The notes under the pieces were generated by a model. The model was not told the origin of the DNA, did not search any database, and worked only from the letters and a program-made list of their open reading frames with translations. DNA of 64,000 bases from Kiloniellales bacterium (GTDB lineage: Bacteria; Pseudomonadota; Alphaproteobacteria; Kiloniellales; JAKSBE01), in NCBI GenBank assembly GCA_030066685.1, contig JASJBF010000028.1:37448-101447 (forward strand). Reading direction: 5' to 3'. Shown here piece after piece: positions 34,020 through 44,502 of the stretch. The translations under genes were made by a program, and so were the position numbers. Each line of letters begins with the position of its first letter. Position 1 is the first letter of the stretch.

Positions 34020-34135
34020 AGGACGGCGATTTGCCCAAGCGAACAGAGGCACTGGATCCGCCCAGGTCCGCCAAGGGTGTTTTGGACTGGGAGACTGATA
34101 CCTGTTCCGGCAAAACTACGCCGAAGGTATCCGCC

Positions 34136-34894
34136 ATGAGGCCGTGGGATTCCGGTGAAGAAACCTGGCCCTCGAGCGCCGACCAGACCACCCCGCGTGA
34201 CGCCAGGACATGGCCAAGTCCGCAGGCCATCAGCACTTCCTTTGCGGAGGGCGCGGGAATCGAGACATGCGAGGCGGCGGAAGGCCTTGGCGCCATCACC
34301 AGGCCCGACGTGGAGCTCGTGATCTGGCGGCGCTCGCTTCCCCTGTCCCTACAAACCTGGCTGGAGCGGCTCGATGTTACGCTTCTGCCAAACATACGCC
34401 TTCTTGTTCGACCCGAGGACCTTGTACGGGCGATGGAACCGCTGTTGAACGACTGTGGCTTGCCCAAAGGAAAGATGCGCGCCCTCCTGGTCCGGGACGT
34501 CGACAATCTCGTCTCTGCGTTCGCGCGAGTCGCCCGGACCGATCTCGTGGACGTGCGGCTGGAGAGCGTCGGTGGCGATGCCTGCTGGAGATTCCATCGG
34601 GACTGTGTCGCAGCACGCCTCCTGACGACCTACTATGGTCCGGCGACCGAGTGGGTCCGGCCGCGCCACGCCGAGGCGGCGCTCCGCACGCAGAAGCGTT
34701 TCAAAGGGCCGATCGAACACCTGAGGGCCCACCACGTGGCGATCTTCAAGGGAAGCTGCGCCGGGCCCGGAAGCGGAATCGTCCACCGTTCTCCGCCGAT
34801 CGCGGGCACGGGCCGCAGACGATTGCTGCTCTGCCTCAACAAGCCATCGGCCGCATCTCCAGAGCCTTGGTCCAGAGGTTTGGACCGGCAGTGA
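34136..34894 (+). CDS. DUF1826 family protein (complete copy)
   Basis: A 252-residue protein by the ATG at 34136. A TTG at 34016 overlaps the hisI stop as TTGA, and could give a coupled, longer form. The DUF1826 body starts at ITRPDVELVIWRRSLPLSLQTWLERL. It has DACWRFHRDCVAARLLTTYYGPATEW, with Cys and His residues that could bind metal, and ends with HHVAIFKGSCAGPGSGIVHRSPPIAGTGRRRLLLCLN. The family is of unknown function and is repeatedly found with COG0523 and znu genes, so a role in zinc limitation is likely. A degenerate paralogue lies at 34927-35571. Confidence 0.82.
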   Translation: MRPWDSGEETWPSSADQTTPRDARTWPSPQAISTSFAEGAGIETCEAAEGLGAITRPDVELVIWRRSLPLSLQTWLERLDVTLLPNIRLLVRPEDLVRAMEPLLNDCGLPKGKMRALLVRDVDNLVSAFARVARTDLVDVRLESVGGDACWRFHRDCVAARLLTTYYGPATEWVRPRHAEAALRTQKRFKGPIEHLRAHHVAIFKGSCAGPGSGIVHRSPPIAGTGRRRLLLCLNKPSAASPEPWSRGLDRQ

Positions 34895-34926
34895 ATTTTC
34901 CGATCGTACAGAGACAGAGACCGTTG

Positions 34927-35571
34927 TCAGCCATGGCCAGCGATATCGTCGACGGGCTCGATGGTGAGGATAAAGCTGGTTCCGCCTGGTTTCTCCGGCG
35001 ATGCCGGTCGATAGACCACGCCGGGCGGCTGACGATCCGGCCAGAGCAGACCTCGGAACAGGATCACGTCCCCCCGTGGCACGAAGGTGAGCCGGGTGGG
35101 CGGTCCGGTATCTTCACGGGCCCCGACTTGCAGGCCATGGCCTCGGTAGCAGCAGACCAACCGCGCGCGACCGAGCGGTCGGTCGAAAGGCGGAAGGGCT
35201 TCCTCCGCCTGTGCCTTCAGCCTGATCCGAAGCATGTTTCCCGGGGCCATCGCGGTCAGAAGTCGGGAGAGATGGGCCACGTCCGCAGCAAAGCGGTCTG
35301 GCTCAGCGCCTTGCGGGAGTCCGGCCGAAAGGGCCGCCGCGCACACGGCCTTTTCCACTTCCTCTATGGCGACGATGGTCTTAAGCACCGGCAGCCGGTC
35401 TGGCGCCAGCCGATCGAGCCAGATGCCCATTTGCTCAGAAAGGGTGCGCTGCCAGACCGCGAGCGCAATACCTTTCATGCCGAGAGTCTTCAGGACCCCC
35501 ACATCGTCCGACCAATTGACCCCGGTCGCAGGACCCAGGACCGGCTCCCGAGAGAGATGCGGAACCGTCAT
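34927..35571 (-). CDS. DUF1826-like protein, diverged paralogue
   Basis: A 214-residue protein aligning with the whole DUF1826 fold of the neighbour gene but with its signature residues changed. The FHRD motif becomes FDRP (EALPPFDRPLGRARLVCCYRGHGLQVG), and VHRSPP becomes VYRPAS. The start MKGIALAVWQRTLSEQMGIWLDRL and the end GDVILFRGLLWP ... SFILTIEPV keep the frame of the family. The ATG (35571-35569) overlaps the stop of the znuA fragment as ATGA, showing the original operon order znuA-DUF1826. It converges on the first DUF1826 gene. It may be non-functional as an enzyme or have a new role. Confidence 0.7.
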   Translation of the reverse strand: MTVPHLSREPVLGPATGVNWSDDVGVLKTLGMKGIALAVWQRTLSEQMGIWLDRLAPDRLPVLKTIVAIEEVEKAVCAAALSAGLPQGAEPDRFAADVAHLSRLLTAMAPGNMLRIRLKAQAEEALPPFDRPLGRARLVCCYRGHGLQVGAREDTGPPTRLTFVPRGDVILFRGLLWPDRQPPGVVYRPASPEKPGGTSFILTIEPVDDIAGHG

Positions 35572-35974
35572 GAGCCAAGCGCCTCTGGGATCGCGCCGAC
35601 ATTGTGGCGGAGCATGTCGAGATAGGTCGACGCGGGACCGCCCTTGGCCGAGAGCGCGTCGAAACAAAGCGTGCCGCCGATCACGGCATCGGTCTCACGG
35701 AGGATCTGCGCGAGCAGACGCGGATCAGGCCGGTGCCAAAGACCAGCGCGGGGCAGGCGAACTGCTTGCCCTCCTCGGAATTCGGATCGAGCGCCAGCAT
35801 GGCACGGTCCTTCCTGTCGCACATCTTCTCGACCGGTCCCTTCACCTTGGCATAGCCGGGCGGCAGGTCGGTGTGGAAGGCGCCAATGAAAGCCTTCCGC
35901 AGCAGATCGTCCGAGGCTGTGTCGACGGTCGCAACTTGGGAGTCGAGGGGACGGTAAATGGATGGATCGGACAC
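35568..35974 (-). pseudogene. Decayed gene: unknown N-terminal frame followed by ZnuA C-terminal fragment
   Basis: Two frames cover this unit. The first, from a GTG at 35974, gives about 85 residues (GAFHTDLPPGYAKVKGPVEK and onwards) that I do not recognise. The second, in another frame, is clearly the end of a ZnuA: LLAQILRETDAVIGGTLCFDALS then TYLDMLRHN, against [23 protein letters not shown] in the intact znuA. Here the Asp ligand is kept. The change of frame near 35720 and the absence of the central ZnuA body show a deletion. A copy of the Zur motif 37 nt upstream of the GTG suggests the unit is still zinc-regulated. Confidence 0.65.
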
Positions 35975-36010
35975 GGACTCAATTCCGACGCTGTCGATAC
36001 ATAATGTGTC

Positions 36011-36022
36011 ACGTTATAACAT
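36011..36022. promoter_or_regulatory. Second Zur-box-like site
   Basis: ACGTTATAACAT shares 11 of 12 bases with the zur-folE palindrome, including the GTTATAAC core (36013-36020). It lies 37 nt upstream of the minus-strand unit that starts at 35974 and ends with the DUF1826-like gene. The flanking DNA is AT-rich, in line with a promoter. Confidence 0.6.
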
Positions 36023-36260
36023 TACAAAATTAGATGCAATTATCGTGCTTGCGAACAAGCTGTCTTCTGACGATTGATGGTTGCTTGTGACTATGCAGCT
36101 TTGTTGAGCGACCGCCTGTCTAAGATGGGCGCACCGGAGCAGCGTCGAATATTGTGCGAAGTGGTCCGCATTGAGCCGAGGCGGTGCGGACAGATTCCGG
36201 GCTCGTGTGGTGGATCCCAAGTTCGTCATGTCTAGGACCGGGTATCCCAAAGCTGCCGAT

Positions 36261-36300
36261 GCGTACTCGGCGCCCAGTCAGCGTACTCGGCGCCCAGTCA
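36261..36300. repeat. Perfect 20-bp tandem duplication
   Basis: GCGTACTCGGCGCCCAGTCA occurs twice without a gap (36261-36280 and 36281-36300), upstream of the smtB promoter. It contains GGCGCC palindromes. It may be a slippage duplication; no protein-coding role is visible. Confidence 0.8.
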
Positions 36301-36335
36301 ATTGCGGTAGGAAGACGTGTTTGACCAAACTCTGA

Positions 36336-36368
36336 TTGACAACACTTGAACAATGGTTTAATTGTTCA
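36336..36368 (+). promoter_or_regulatory. smtB-smtA promoter and ArsR/SmtB-type operator
   Basis: TTGACA (36336-36341) is a consensus -35. TTTAAT or TTAATT near 36357-36363 can serve as the -10. TGAACAAT (36347-36354) and ATTGTTCA (36361-36368) form a perfect 8-8 inverted repeat with 6-nt spacer over the spacer and -10, the classical form of SmtB/ZiaR/CadC operators. A repressor bound here would block polymerase until metal releases it. Confidence 0.85.
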
Positions 36369-36386
36369 GTCATAAAGGATGTTGAG

Positions 36387-36710
36387 TTGTTTCCGGACCA
36401 GACTGCCCAACTTGCCGAGACCTTCGGGCTGCTGGCGGATCCGACCCGCCTGTCGATCGTGATGGTCTGCATGGAGCGCGAGATCCCCGCCGGCGACATC
36501 GCCGAGGAACTGGGCCTCTCCGCCTCGCTGGTCAGTCACCACCTTCGGCTGCTGCGGGCCGCGCGCATGCTGCGGGCGGAGCGGCGGGGCAAGCAGGTGT
36601 TCTACTCGATGGCCGATGCCTGCGTGCGCGACGTTCTCAAGATCATGATCGACCACCTTTTCGTCCACGAACATCACGGCTCCGACGAGCCGCAGGAAGG
36701 AGAAGACTAA
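36387..36710 (+). CDS. smtB: ArsR/SmtB-family metal-responsive repressor
   Basis: A 107-residue winged-helix repressor. Recognition helix region: AGDIAEELGLSASLVSHHLRLLRAARMLRAERRGKQVFYSM. Alpha-5 (DACVRDVLKIMIDHLFVHEHHGSD) ends with Asp and His residues matching the alpha-5 zinc site of SmtB/CzrA. The frame is open to a TTG at 36336, but that is the -35 box. The TTG at 36387, just after the operator and 6 nt past AAGGAT, is preferred and gives the usual MFPDQTAQLAETFGLLADPTR start. Its stop shares one base with the smtA ATG (TAATG), so the metallothionein is coupled to its own regulator. Confidence 0.87.
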   Translation: MFPDQTAQLAETFGLLADPTRLSIVMVCMEREIPAGDIAEELGLSASLVSHHLRLLRAARMLRAERRGKQVFYSMADACVRDVLKIMIDHLFVHEHHGSDEPQEGED

Positions 36711-36877
36711 TGGTGACCGTGACACAGCAAAAGTGCGCCTGTGCCGATTGCGTTTGCATTGTCGACGTCAATAGCGCCGTGAAGAAGGGCGAGCGCAACT
36801 ACTGCAGCGACGCCTGCGCCGAGGGGCACCCCAAGGGCGCTGGCTGCGAACACACGGGCTGCGTCTGCCACGGCTAA
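36710..36877 (+). CDS. smtA: Bacterial metallothionein SmtA
   Basis: A 55-residue protein. Sequence features match bacterial metallothioneins: KCACADCVCIVDVN (Cys9, 11, 14, 16), YCSDACAEGH (Cys32, Cys36, His40) and CEHTGCVCHG (Cys46, His48, Cys51, Cys53, His54). Nine cysteines and the histidines can hold a Zn4-type cluster, as in Synechococcus SmtA. The ATG overlaps the smtB stop, so the two form one operon here, unlike the divergent cyanobacterial pair. It stores or detoxifies zinc and cadmium when smtB is released. Confidence 0.95.
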   Translation: MVTVTQQKCACADCVCIVDVNSAVKKGERNYCSDACAEGHPKGAGCEHTGCVCHG

Positions 36878-36891
36878 CCAACAAATGAGCT

Positions 36892-36926
36892 GGCGGAGCC
36901 CCGGATAGGATGGGGTGGGCTCCGCC
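36892..36926 (+). terminator. Hairpin after smtA
   Basis: GGCGGAGCCC (36892-36901) and GGGCTCCGCC (36917-36926) form a perfect 10-bp stem with a 15-nt loop, starting 15 nt after the smtA stop. There is no clear T-tract. It is the probable end of the smtB-smtA transcript. Confidence 0.6.
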
Positions 36927-37087
36927 GCCGTCCCCGAGAGACTTCGAAGCTGGAGTATGGCCGTTCCTGGCTGTTTATCTCAATGTCGCAAGCAGCTTGA
37001 GAAGGTCTGAAGCTGGATGCTGGCCGGACATTCTCCGCGGCAGCTTTTCCGATTCAAATTCCTGAGTATACAGCCTAGCCTCTGGCG

Positions 37088-37870
37088 TTAGGCCTTCGCG
37101 GACTTCCCCTCCGGGATCAGTGGGACGAAGGCGACCGGCAGGATCGTGTGCTCGGCCACCTTGCCTTCCGCGTCCTTGGTGACGACCAGGAGGTCCTGCT
37201 GGGGGCCGAACCAGAGGGCGCGCAGGTCGAATTCCTGCAGGGCGTTGCTGCGCGGATGCCGCTCGACCGGGATCACCAGACGGCCGCCCGGCGCCAGCTG
37301 GCGAGTCAGGGCTGCGGGCACGCCGCCTTGGGCCGCGGCGGTGACCAGGATGGCGTCGTAGCGGCGCGGCGCCCCATCGTCGTCCGCTTCGGGCCAGCCC
37401 CGGGTGCCGTCGCCAGCGCGGACCCGGACATTGCGGTAACCCAGGTCGGCCAGGCGCTCGGCCGCCGCCGCGGCCAGGGCCGGGACCCGCTCGATGGAGT
37501 CGACCTCGGCGGCCAGCTCGGCGAGCACCGCGGCCTGGTAGCCGCAGCCGGTGCCGACCTCCAGGACCCGGTCGCCGGGGCCGATCCGCGCCAGGTCGGT
37601 CATGATCGCGACGATGTAGGGCTGCGAGATGGTCTGGCCCTCGCCGATCGGCAGCGGCCGGTTCTCGTAGGCGAAGGGCCGCTCCCAGGCCGGCACGAAG
37701 GCGTGGCGGGGCACCTTGCGCAGGGCCTCCAGCACCCGGGGGTCGAGCCGGTCCTTGCCGAGAAAGGCGGCGGTCGCCGCGACCTCGGCGACGATCTCGC
37801 CGACCATGGCCTCGCGGGCTTCCCCTTCGCGGGATTCCGTCTCCCGGTCGTCGCGGGGCTTTCCGGTCAT
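37088..37870 (-). CDS. pcm: Protein-L-isoaspartate O-methyltransferase
   Basis: A 260-residue SAM-dependent enzyme that repairs isoaspartyl damage in proteins. Signature blocks: PRHAFVPAWERPFAYENRPLPIGEGQTISQPYIVAIM, then the SAM motif VLEVGTGCGYQAAVLAELA, GDGTRGWPE and ILVTAAAQGGVPAAL, and GGRLVIPV. The order and length are normal apart from about 20 extra charged N-terminal residues. ATG at 37870 is chosen over 37930. No survival gene surE is adjacent. Transcribed away from htpG. Confidence 0.92.
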   Translation of the reverse strand: MTGKPRDDRETESREGEAREAMVGEIVAEVAATAAFLGKDRLDPRVLEALRKVPRHAFVPAWERPFAYENRPLPIGEGQTISQPYIVAIMTDLARIGPGDRVLEVGTGCGYQAAVLAELAAEVDSIERVPALAAAAAERLADLGYRNVRVRAGDGTRGWPEADDDGAPRRYDAILVTAAAQGGVPAALTRQLAPGGRLVIPVERHPRSNALQEFDLRALWFGPQQDLLVVTKDAEGKVAEHTILPVAFVPLIPEGKSAKA

Positions 37871-38021
37871 GACCCAGACCCTCCCAATGACCTCCCTTAA
37901 GGGCTTGAAGGGTGCGGCACCTTGATACATATCAGCCCACAGATCCCTTTGCGTCCACCGATTTGCCCGGGTTTCCGCCGCGAAGCCACAGCGGAACGCC
38001 GGGCCCTTCAGCGGGAAAACG

Positions 38022-39938
38022 ATGTCGGAACAGACACATGCCTTCCAAGCCGAGGTTAGCCGGCTGCTCGAGATCGTCGCCGGTGCCCTCTATTCCAACA
38101 GCGAGATCTTTCTGCGCGAGCTGGTCTCCAACGCTTCCGACGCCTGCGACCGGCTGCGCTACCTTGCTTTGACCGAGCCCGGCCTGACCGCCGAGGACCC
38201 GGACTTCGCGATCACCCTCAGCGTCGACAAGGAGGCCGGCGCCCTGGTCATCGCGGACAACGGCCTGGGCATGAGCCGCGACGAGCTGGTCGAGAACCTG
38301 GGCACCATCGCCCGCTCCGGCACCGCCGCCTTCCTGCAGCGGCTCGATGACAAGAGCGCCGACATCAACCAGATCGGCCAGTTCGGCGTTGGCTTCTATT
38401 CGGCCTTCATGGTCGCCGAGGCGGTCACCGTCGACACCCGGCGCGCCGGCGAGACCGCGGCCTGGCGCTGGCAGTCGGACGGCAAGGGGGACTTCACGGT
38501 CGGCGAGAGCGACGACGCGCCGGCCCGGGGCACCCGGATCACCCTGCAGCTCAAATCCGACCAGAAGGAATACCTGGAGCCGGAGCGCCTGCGCCGCATC
38601 GTCAAGACCTACTCCGATCACGTCGCGGTGCCGATCCGCCTGACCGGTGAGGCGGAGAACCTCAACACCGCCTCGGCGCTCTGGCGCCGGCCCAAGTCGG
38701 AGATCACCGAGGAGCAGTACGTGGAGTTCTACCACCACGTCGCCCACGCCTTCGACGAGCCCTGGCTCAGGGCCCACTTCAAGGCCGAGGGCGTGGTCGA
38801 GTACACCGGCCTGCTGTTCATTCCTTCGCAGCCGCCCTTCGACCTCTTCCAGCCGGAGCGCAAGCACGGCGTGAAGCTCTACGTGAAGCGAGTCTTCATC
38901 ACCGACGACTGCGAAGAGCTCATCCCGCCCTACCTGCGCTTCCTCAGGGGCGTGGTCGACTCCGAGGACCTGCCGCTGAACATCAGCCGCGAGATGCTGC
39001 AGAACAACCCGCTGCTGGCGAAGATCCGCGGCGCCATCGTCAAGCGGGTCCTGGCTGACCTAAAGAAGCGGTCCGAGGCCGACGCCGAGGACTACGAGAG
39101 GTTCTGGTCCGCCTTCGGCGCGGTCCTGAAGGAGGGCCTCTACGAGGACGGCGGCCGGCGCGACGAGCTGCTGCCCCTGCTGCGGGTCCGCTCGACCCAC
39201 CAGGAGGGGCTGAGCAGCCTGGACGACTACCTGTCCCGGATGAAGGAGGGCCAGGACGCGATCTACTTCATCACCGGCGACGACCTCGAGGCCCTGGCCC
39301 GCTCGCCGCAGCTCGAGGGCTTCCGCGCGCGCGGGGTCGAAGTGCTGCTGCTGACCGACCCGGTCGACGAGTTCTGGGTCCCGGCGCTGCAGAGCTACAA
39401 GGACAAGCCCTTCCGCTCGGCGACTCAGGGCGCGCTCGACCTGGACAAGGTTGCGGGCGAAGAGAAGAAGGCGGAGGCGGCGTCGGAGCCGGCGGCCGAG
39501 ACGCCGGGCCTGGAGGCGATGATCGCCTTCCTGCGCCTGACCTTGAAGGATCAGGTCAAGGACGTCCGCGCCTCGGAGCGGCTGACCGAGAGCCCGGTCT
39601 GCCTGGTCGCCGACGAGGGCGACATGGACATGCACCTGGAGCGTCTGCTGCGCCAGCACCAGCAGATCTCGCAGAGCTTCAAGCGGATCCTCGAGATCAA
39701 CCCGCGCCATCCCCTGATCGCCGCGCTCTCGGCACGGGTCGCGGCCAACGGCGCTGCGGCGGAGCTCGAGGAGGTCGGCCACCTGCTGCTCGACCAGGCC
39801 CTGATCATGGAAGGCGAAAACCTGCCCGATCCCGCCGCCTTCTCGCGCCGTCTCTCGGCCGCGGTCGCGCGCGGGCTGGCGCCGGATACGGCGGCAACTG
39901 CCGGGGAGAGCGAATCAAGCGGCGACGAGGCGGGCTAG
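38022..39938 (+). CDS. htpG: Molecular chaperone HtpG (Hsp90)
   Basis: A 638-residue bacterial Hsp90. The N-terminal GHKL ATPase domain has LYSNSEIFLRELVSNASDACDRLRYLAL, then DNGLGMSRDELVENLGTIARSGT and QFGVGFYSAFMVA. The middle domain has RVFITDDCEELIPPYLRFLRGVVDSEDLPLNISREMLQ with the catalytic arginine. The C-terminal dimerisation part has FKRILEINPRHPLI. The acidic tail is short and lacks MEEVD, as expected in bacteria. Full length; upstream gap of 150 nt to pcm on the other strand should contain its promoter. Confidence 0.97.
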   Translation: MSEQTHAFQAEVSRLLEIVAGALYSNSEIFLRELVSNASDACDRLRYLALTEPGLTAEDPDFAITLSVDKEAGALVIADNGLGMSRDELVENLGTIARSGTAAFLQRLDDKSADINQIGQFGVGFYSAFMVAEAVTVDTRRAGETAAWRWQSDGKGDFTVGESDDAPARGTRITLQLKSDQKEYLEPERLRRIVKTYSDHVAVPIRLTGEAENLNTASALWRRPKSEITEEQYVEFYHHVAHAFDEPWLRAHFKAEGVVEYTGLLFIPSQPPFDLFQPERKHGVKLYVKRVFITDDCEELIPPYLRFLRGVVDSEDLPLNISREMLQNNPLLAKIRGAIVKRVLADLKKRSEADAEDYERFWSAFGAVLKEGLYEDGGRRDELLPLLRVRSTHQEGLSSLDDYLSRMKEGQDAIYFITGDDLEALARSPQLEGFRARGVEVLLLTDPVDEFWVPALQSYKDKPFRSATQGALDLDKVAGEEKKAEAASEPAAETPGLEAMIAFLRLTLKDQVKDVRASERLTESPVCLVADEGDMDMHLERLLRQHQQISQSFKRILEINPRHPLIAALSARVAANGAAAELEEVGHLLLDQALIMEGENLPDPAAFSRRLSAAVARGLAPDTAATAGESESSGDEAG

Positions 39939-39966
39939 ACGGCCTTCGACTTCGGGTTCCCTGCCC

Positions 39967-40764
39967 TCACCCGCCAATCAGCTCCTCAACCCGCATCACG
40001 CCGGCACCGAGGACCTCCTTGGTCTCGCGGTGCTGGACGATCACCGCGCAGCCGGAGCGGCCGCGCGCCGCGGCGGCGTCCAGGGCCAGCGGGATGGTCA
40101 GGGCCTCGCCGCTCCAATAGCCGAGGTGCTGCAGCTCCCGGACCACGTTGAAGTCCTTCAGGGTCCGGCCCGAGTTCTCGCCCCGGCCGATCTCGGTCTC
40201 GTGCTCCTTGTCGTAGACCGCGAGCCAGACGTCGGCGCCGGCCCTTGGCGCCGGCCCGGCCGGGATCACGACCCGGCCGCCGTCGGTGCTTTCGAAGCTG
40301 ACCTCGACGACCTTCTTACGGCCGCGCGCCTCAGCGATCTTGTCCTCGACCTCGCCGCGGCGGGAGCCGACGGCATGGTCGCGGCCGTCGATCACCATTT
40401 GCGGGGTGTAGACGTAGCGGCTGGCGAAGCTGCGCTGATAGGACTTCTGCCTCTGGGTGTAGGCGGGCTTGGCGAAGCGGTCCTTCCAGCCGATGTAGTC
40501 CCAGTAGTCGACGTGGAAGCCCAGCGCGATGACCCCCGGCCACATGGCGAGCTCGCCCAGGAAGGCGTCCGCCGGCGGGCAGGAGCTGCAGCCCTGGGAG
40601 GTGTAGAGCTCGACCACCACGGGCCCGCCAAGGTTCTCGCTGGCGGCGGCGACTTGGGGCCGGGGGGCGGATTCGGGTTGCCCCGCGGCCAGGCCGACCG
40701 CAAGGAGCGCCGCGCCGGCCAGGGCCAGGCCCAGGCGCGGCAGGGAGATGGCGGGAGTTTGCAT
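39967..40764 (-). CDS. DUF1223 thioredoxin-like secreted protein
   Basis: A 265-residue protein with a Sec signal (LGLALAGAALLAVGLAAG). The DUF1223 core starts VVVELYTSQGCSSCPPADAFLGELA, with a CxxC motif in a thioredoxin-like fold. ALGFHVDYWDYIGWKDRFA and YTPQMVIDGRDHAVGSRR follow. The end contains the family domain with the Ser/Gly-rich loop and NVVRELQHLGYWSGE. The function of DUF1223 is not established; a periplasmic thiol-disulfide role is plausible. ATG at 40764 is chosen for the signal peptide. It converges with htpG. Confidence 0.88.
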   Translation of the reverse strand: MQTPAISLPRLGLALAGAALLAVGLAAGQPESAPRPQVAAASENLGGPVVVELYTSQGCSSCPPADAFLGELAMWPGVIALGFHVDYWDYIGWKDRFAKPAYTQRQKSYQRSFASRYVYTPQMVIDGRDHAVGSRRGEVEDKIAEARGRKKVVEVSFESTDGGRVVIPAGPAPRAGADVWLAVYDKEHETEIGRGENSGRTLKDFNVVRELQHLGYWSGEALTIPLALDAAAARGRSGCAVIVQHRETKEVLGAGVMRVEELIGG

Positions 40765-40863
40765 GGCACGAAGGTAATCCGCCTGGGCCCTCAACTCGAA
40801 ATCAACTTAGAGTGAGACCGGAACGTGGCGGATTGCCGCGGACCCGTGGGCAGGAGGGCGGGC

Positions 40864-41457
40864 GTGACGATCTACGTGATCCGGCATGGCGAGACGGTCT
40901 GGAACGGCGAGCGGCGCATCCAGGGCCAGGCGGATTCGCCACTCACCCCGCGCGGCCTCGACCAGGTGCGGGCCAACGCCGCGACCCTGGCCCGCGAGAT
41001 CGAAGATCCCGGCCGCTTCACCCTGGTCGCCAGCCCCCTGGGCCGGGCCTGGCAGTCGGCGGTGATCGTCGCCGGCGGCCTGGGACTCGACCCGCGCGCC
41101 ATCGCCTTCGACGAGCGCCTGAAGGAGCACGGCTTCGGCAGCCTGGAGGGGCGGACCATGGCGGAGATCGAGGCCGAGGACCCAGGTTTCTGGGCCCGGC
41201 GCGCGGCCGACCGCTGGGACTGGCAGGCGCCCGGAGGCGAGAGCTACGCCCTCCTCGACCGCCGGGTCGGCGCCTGGCTGGCCGAACAGCCGGCCGAGGC
41301 CGAGCTCATCGTCGTCTGCCACGGCATGGTCTCGCGGGTCCTGCGCGGCCGCTACGCCGGCCTGACCCGGGAGGAGACCATGAACCTCTCGGAAAGCCAG
41401 GACGAACTCTGGCGCCTCGACCGCGGCCGGATCGAGACCCTTGTAGCCGAGGGCTGA
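40864..41457 (+). CDS. Histidine phosphatase (phosphoglycerate mutase-like)
   Basis: A 197-residue cytosolic protein of histidine phosphatase clan branch 1. The phospho-histidine motif is IRHGETVWN (His8, Arg7, Glu10). The second catalytic histidine is in VVCHGMVSRVLRG. GQADSPLTPRGLDQVRANA and VASPLGRAWQSAVIVAG are typical of the PhoE/CobC group. Substrate undetermined; relatives hydrolyse phosphoglycerate, sugar phosphates or cobalamin intermediates. GTG at 40864 has GGAGG 7 nt upstream. It converges with the aconitase gene across an inverted repeat. Confidence 0.87.
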   Translation: MTIYVIRHGETVWNGERRIQGQADSPLTPRGLDQVRANAATLAREIEDPGRFTLVASPLGRAWQSAVIVAGGLGLDPRAIAFDERLKEHGFGSLEGRTMAEIEAEDPGFWARRAADRWDWQAPGGESYALLDRRVGAWLAEQPAEAELIVVCHGMVSRVLRGRYAGLTREETMNLSESQDELWRLDRGRIETLVAEG

Positions 41458-41483
41458 GCCAGGATAGTGCTCATTTCTACAAA

Positions 41484-41550
41484 TCGGAGTTTCACCCCCT
41501 CCCAACCCGCGCGGCGCTGCGCGCGGGCCGAGGCGGGGGTGTAGCTCCGA
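41484..41550. terminator. Bidirectional terminator-like inverted repeat
   Basis: Outer arms 41484-41498 and 41536-41550 (15 nt, two mismatches) enclose an inner stem CCCGCGC/GCGCGGG (41506-41512 and 41521-41527). It lies between the convergent stops of the phosphatase and acnA, so it can end both transcripts. Confidence 0.6.
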
Positions 41551-41567
41551 AACCTGCAAAATCAGCG

Positions 41568-44261
<2,694 letters not shown>

Positions 44262-44502
44262 GGCCCTGGTCCTCCCAGCTTCCGGTTGATCTCTCCTGCG
44301 GGCCTTCAAGCCGGCCGTCGGCGTGCCCTCGACTTCCCCCGGGTCGCGCGACCCGAAAGGGAGGCAATCGCTGGAGACGCCGTGCATGAGCCTTCGGCGG
44401 CCTGGGCCCTTTGCTGCGCCGCAAGATGGAGCAGACGGCGGCGTCTGTCCAGATGCCGCGGCCTGCCGGATCGCGATGCCACCCCGCGCCAGGCGGCAGG
44501 GT

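Noticed and set aside
33214..34506. Minus-strand frame opposite folE and hisI
   Set aside because: Part of it (around 34040-34240) looks less random than usual shadows, but no domain is recognised and the opposite strand has coherent overlapping genes.
34210..35625. 471-codon plus-strand frame spanning both DUF1826 genes
   Set aside because: It reads the first gene out of frame and the second antisense; family motifs appear only in the chosen frames.
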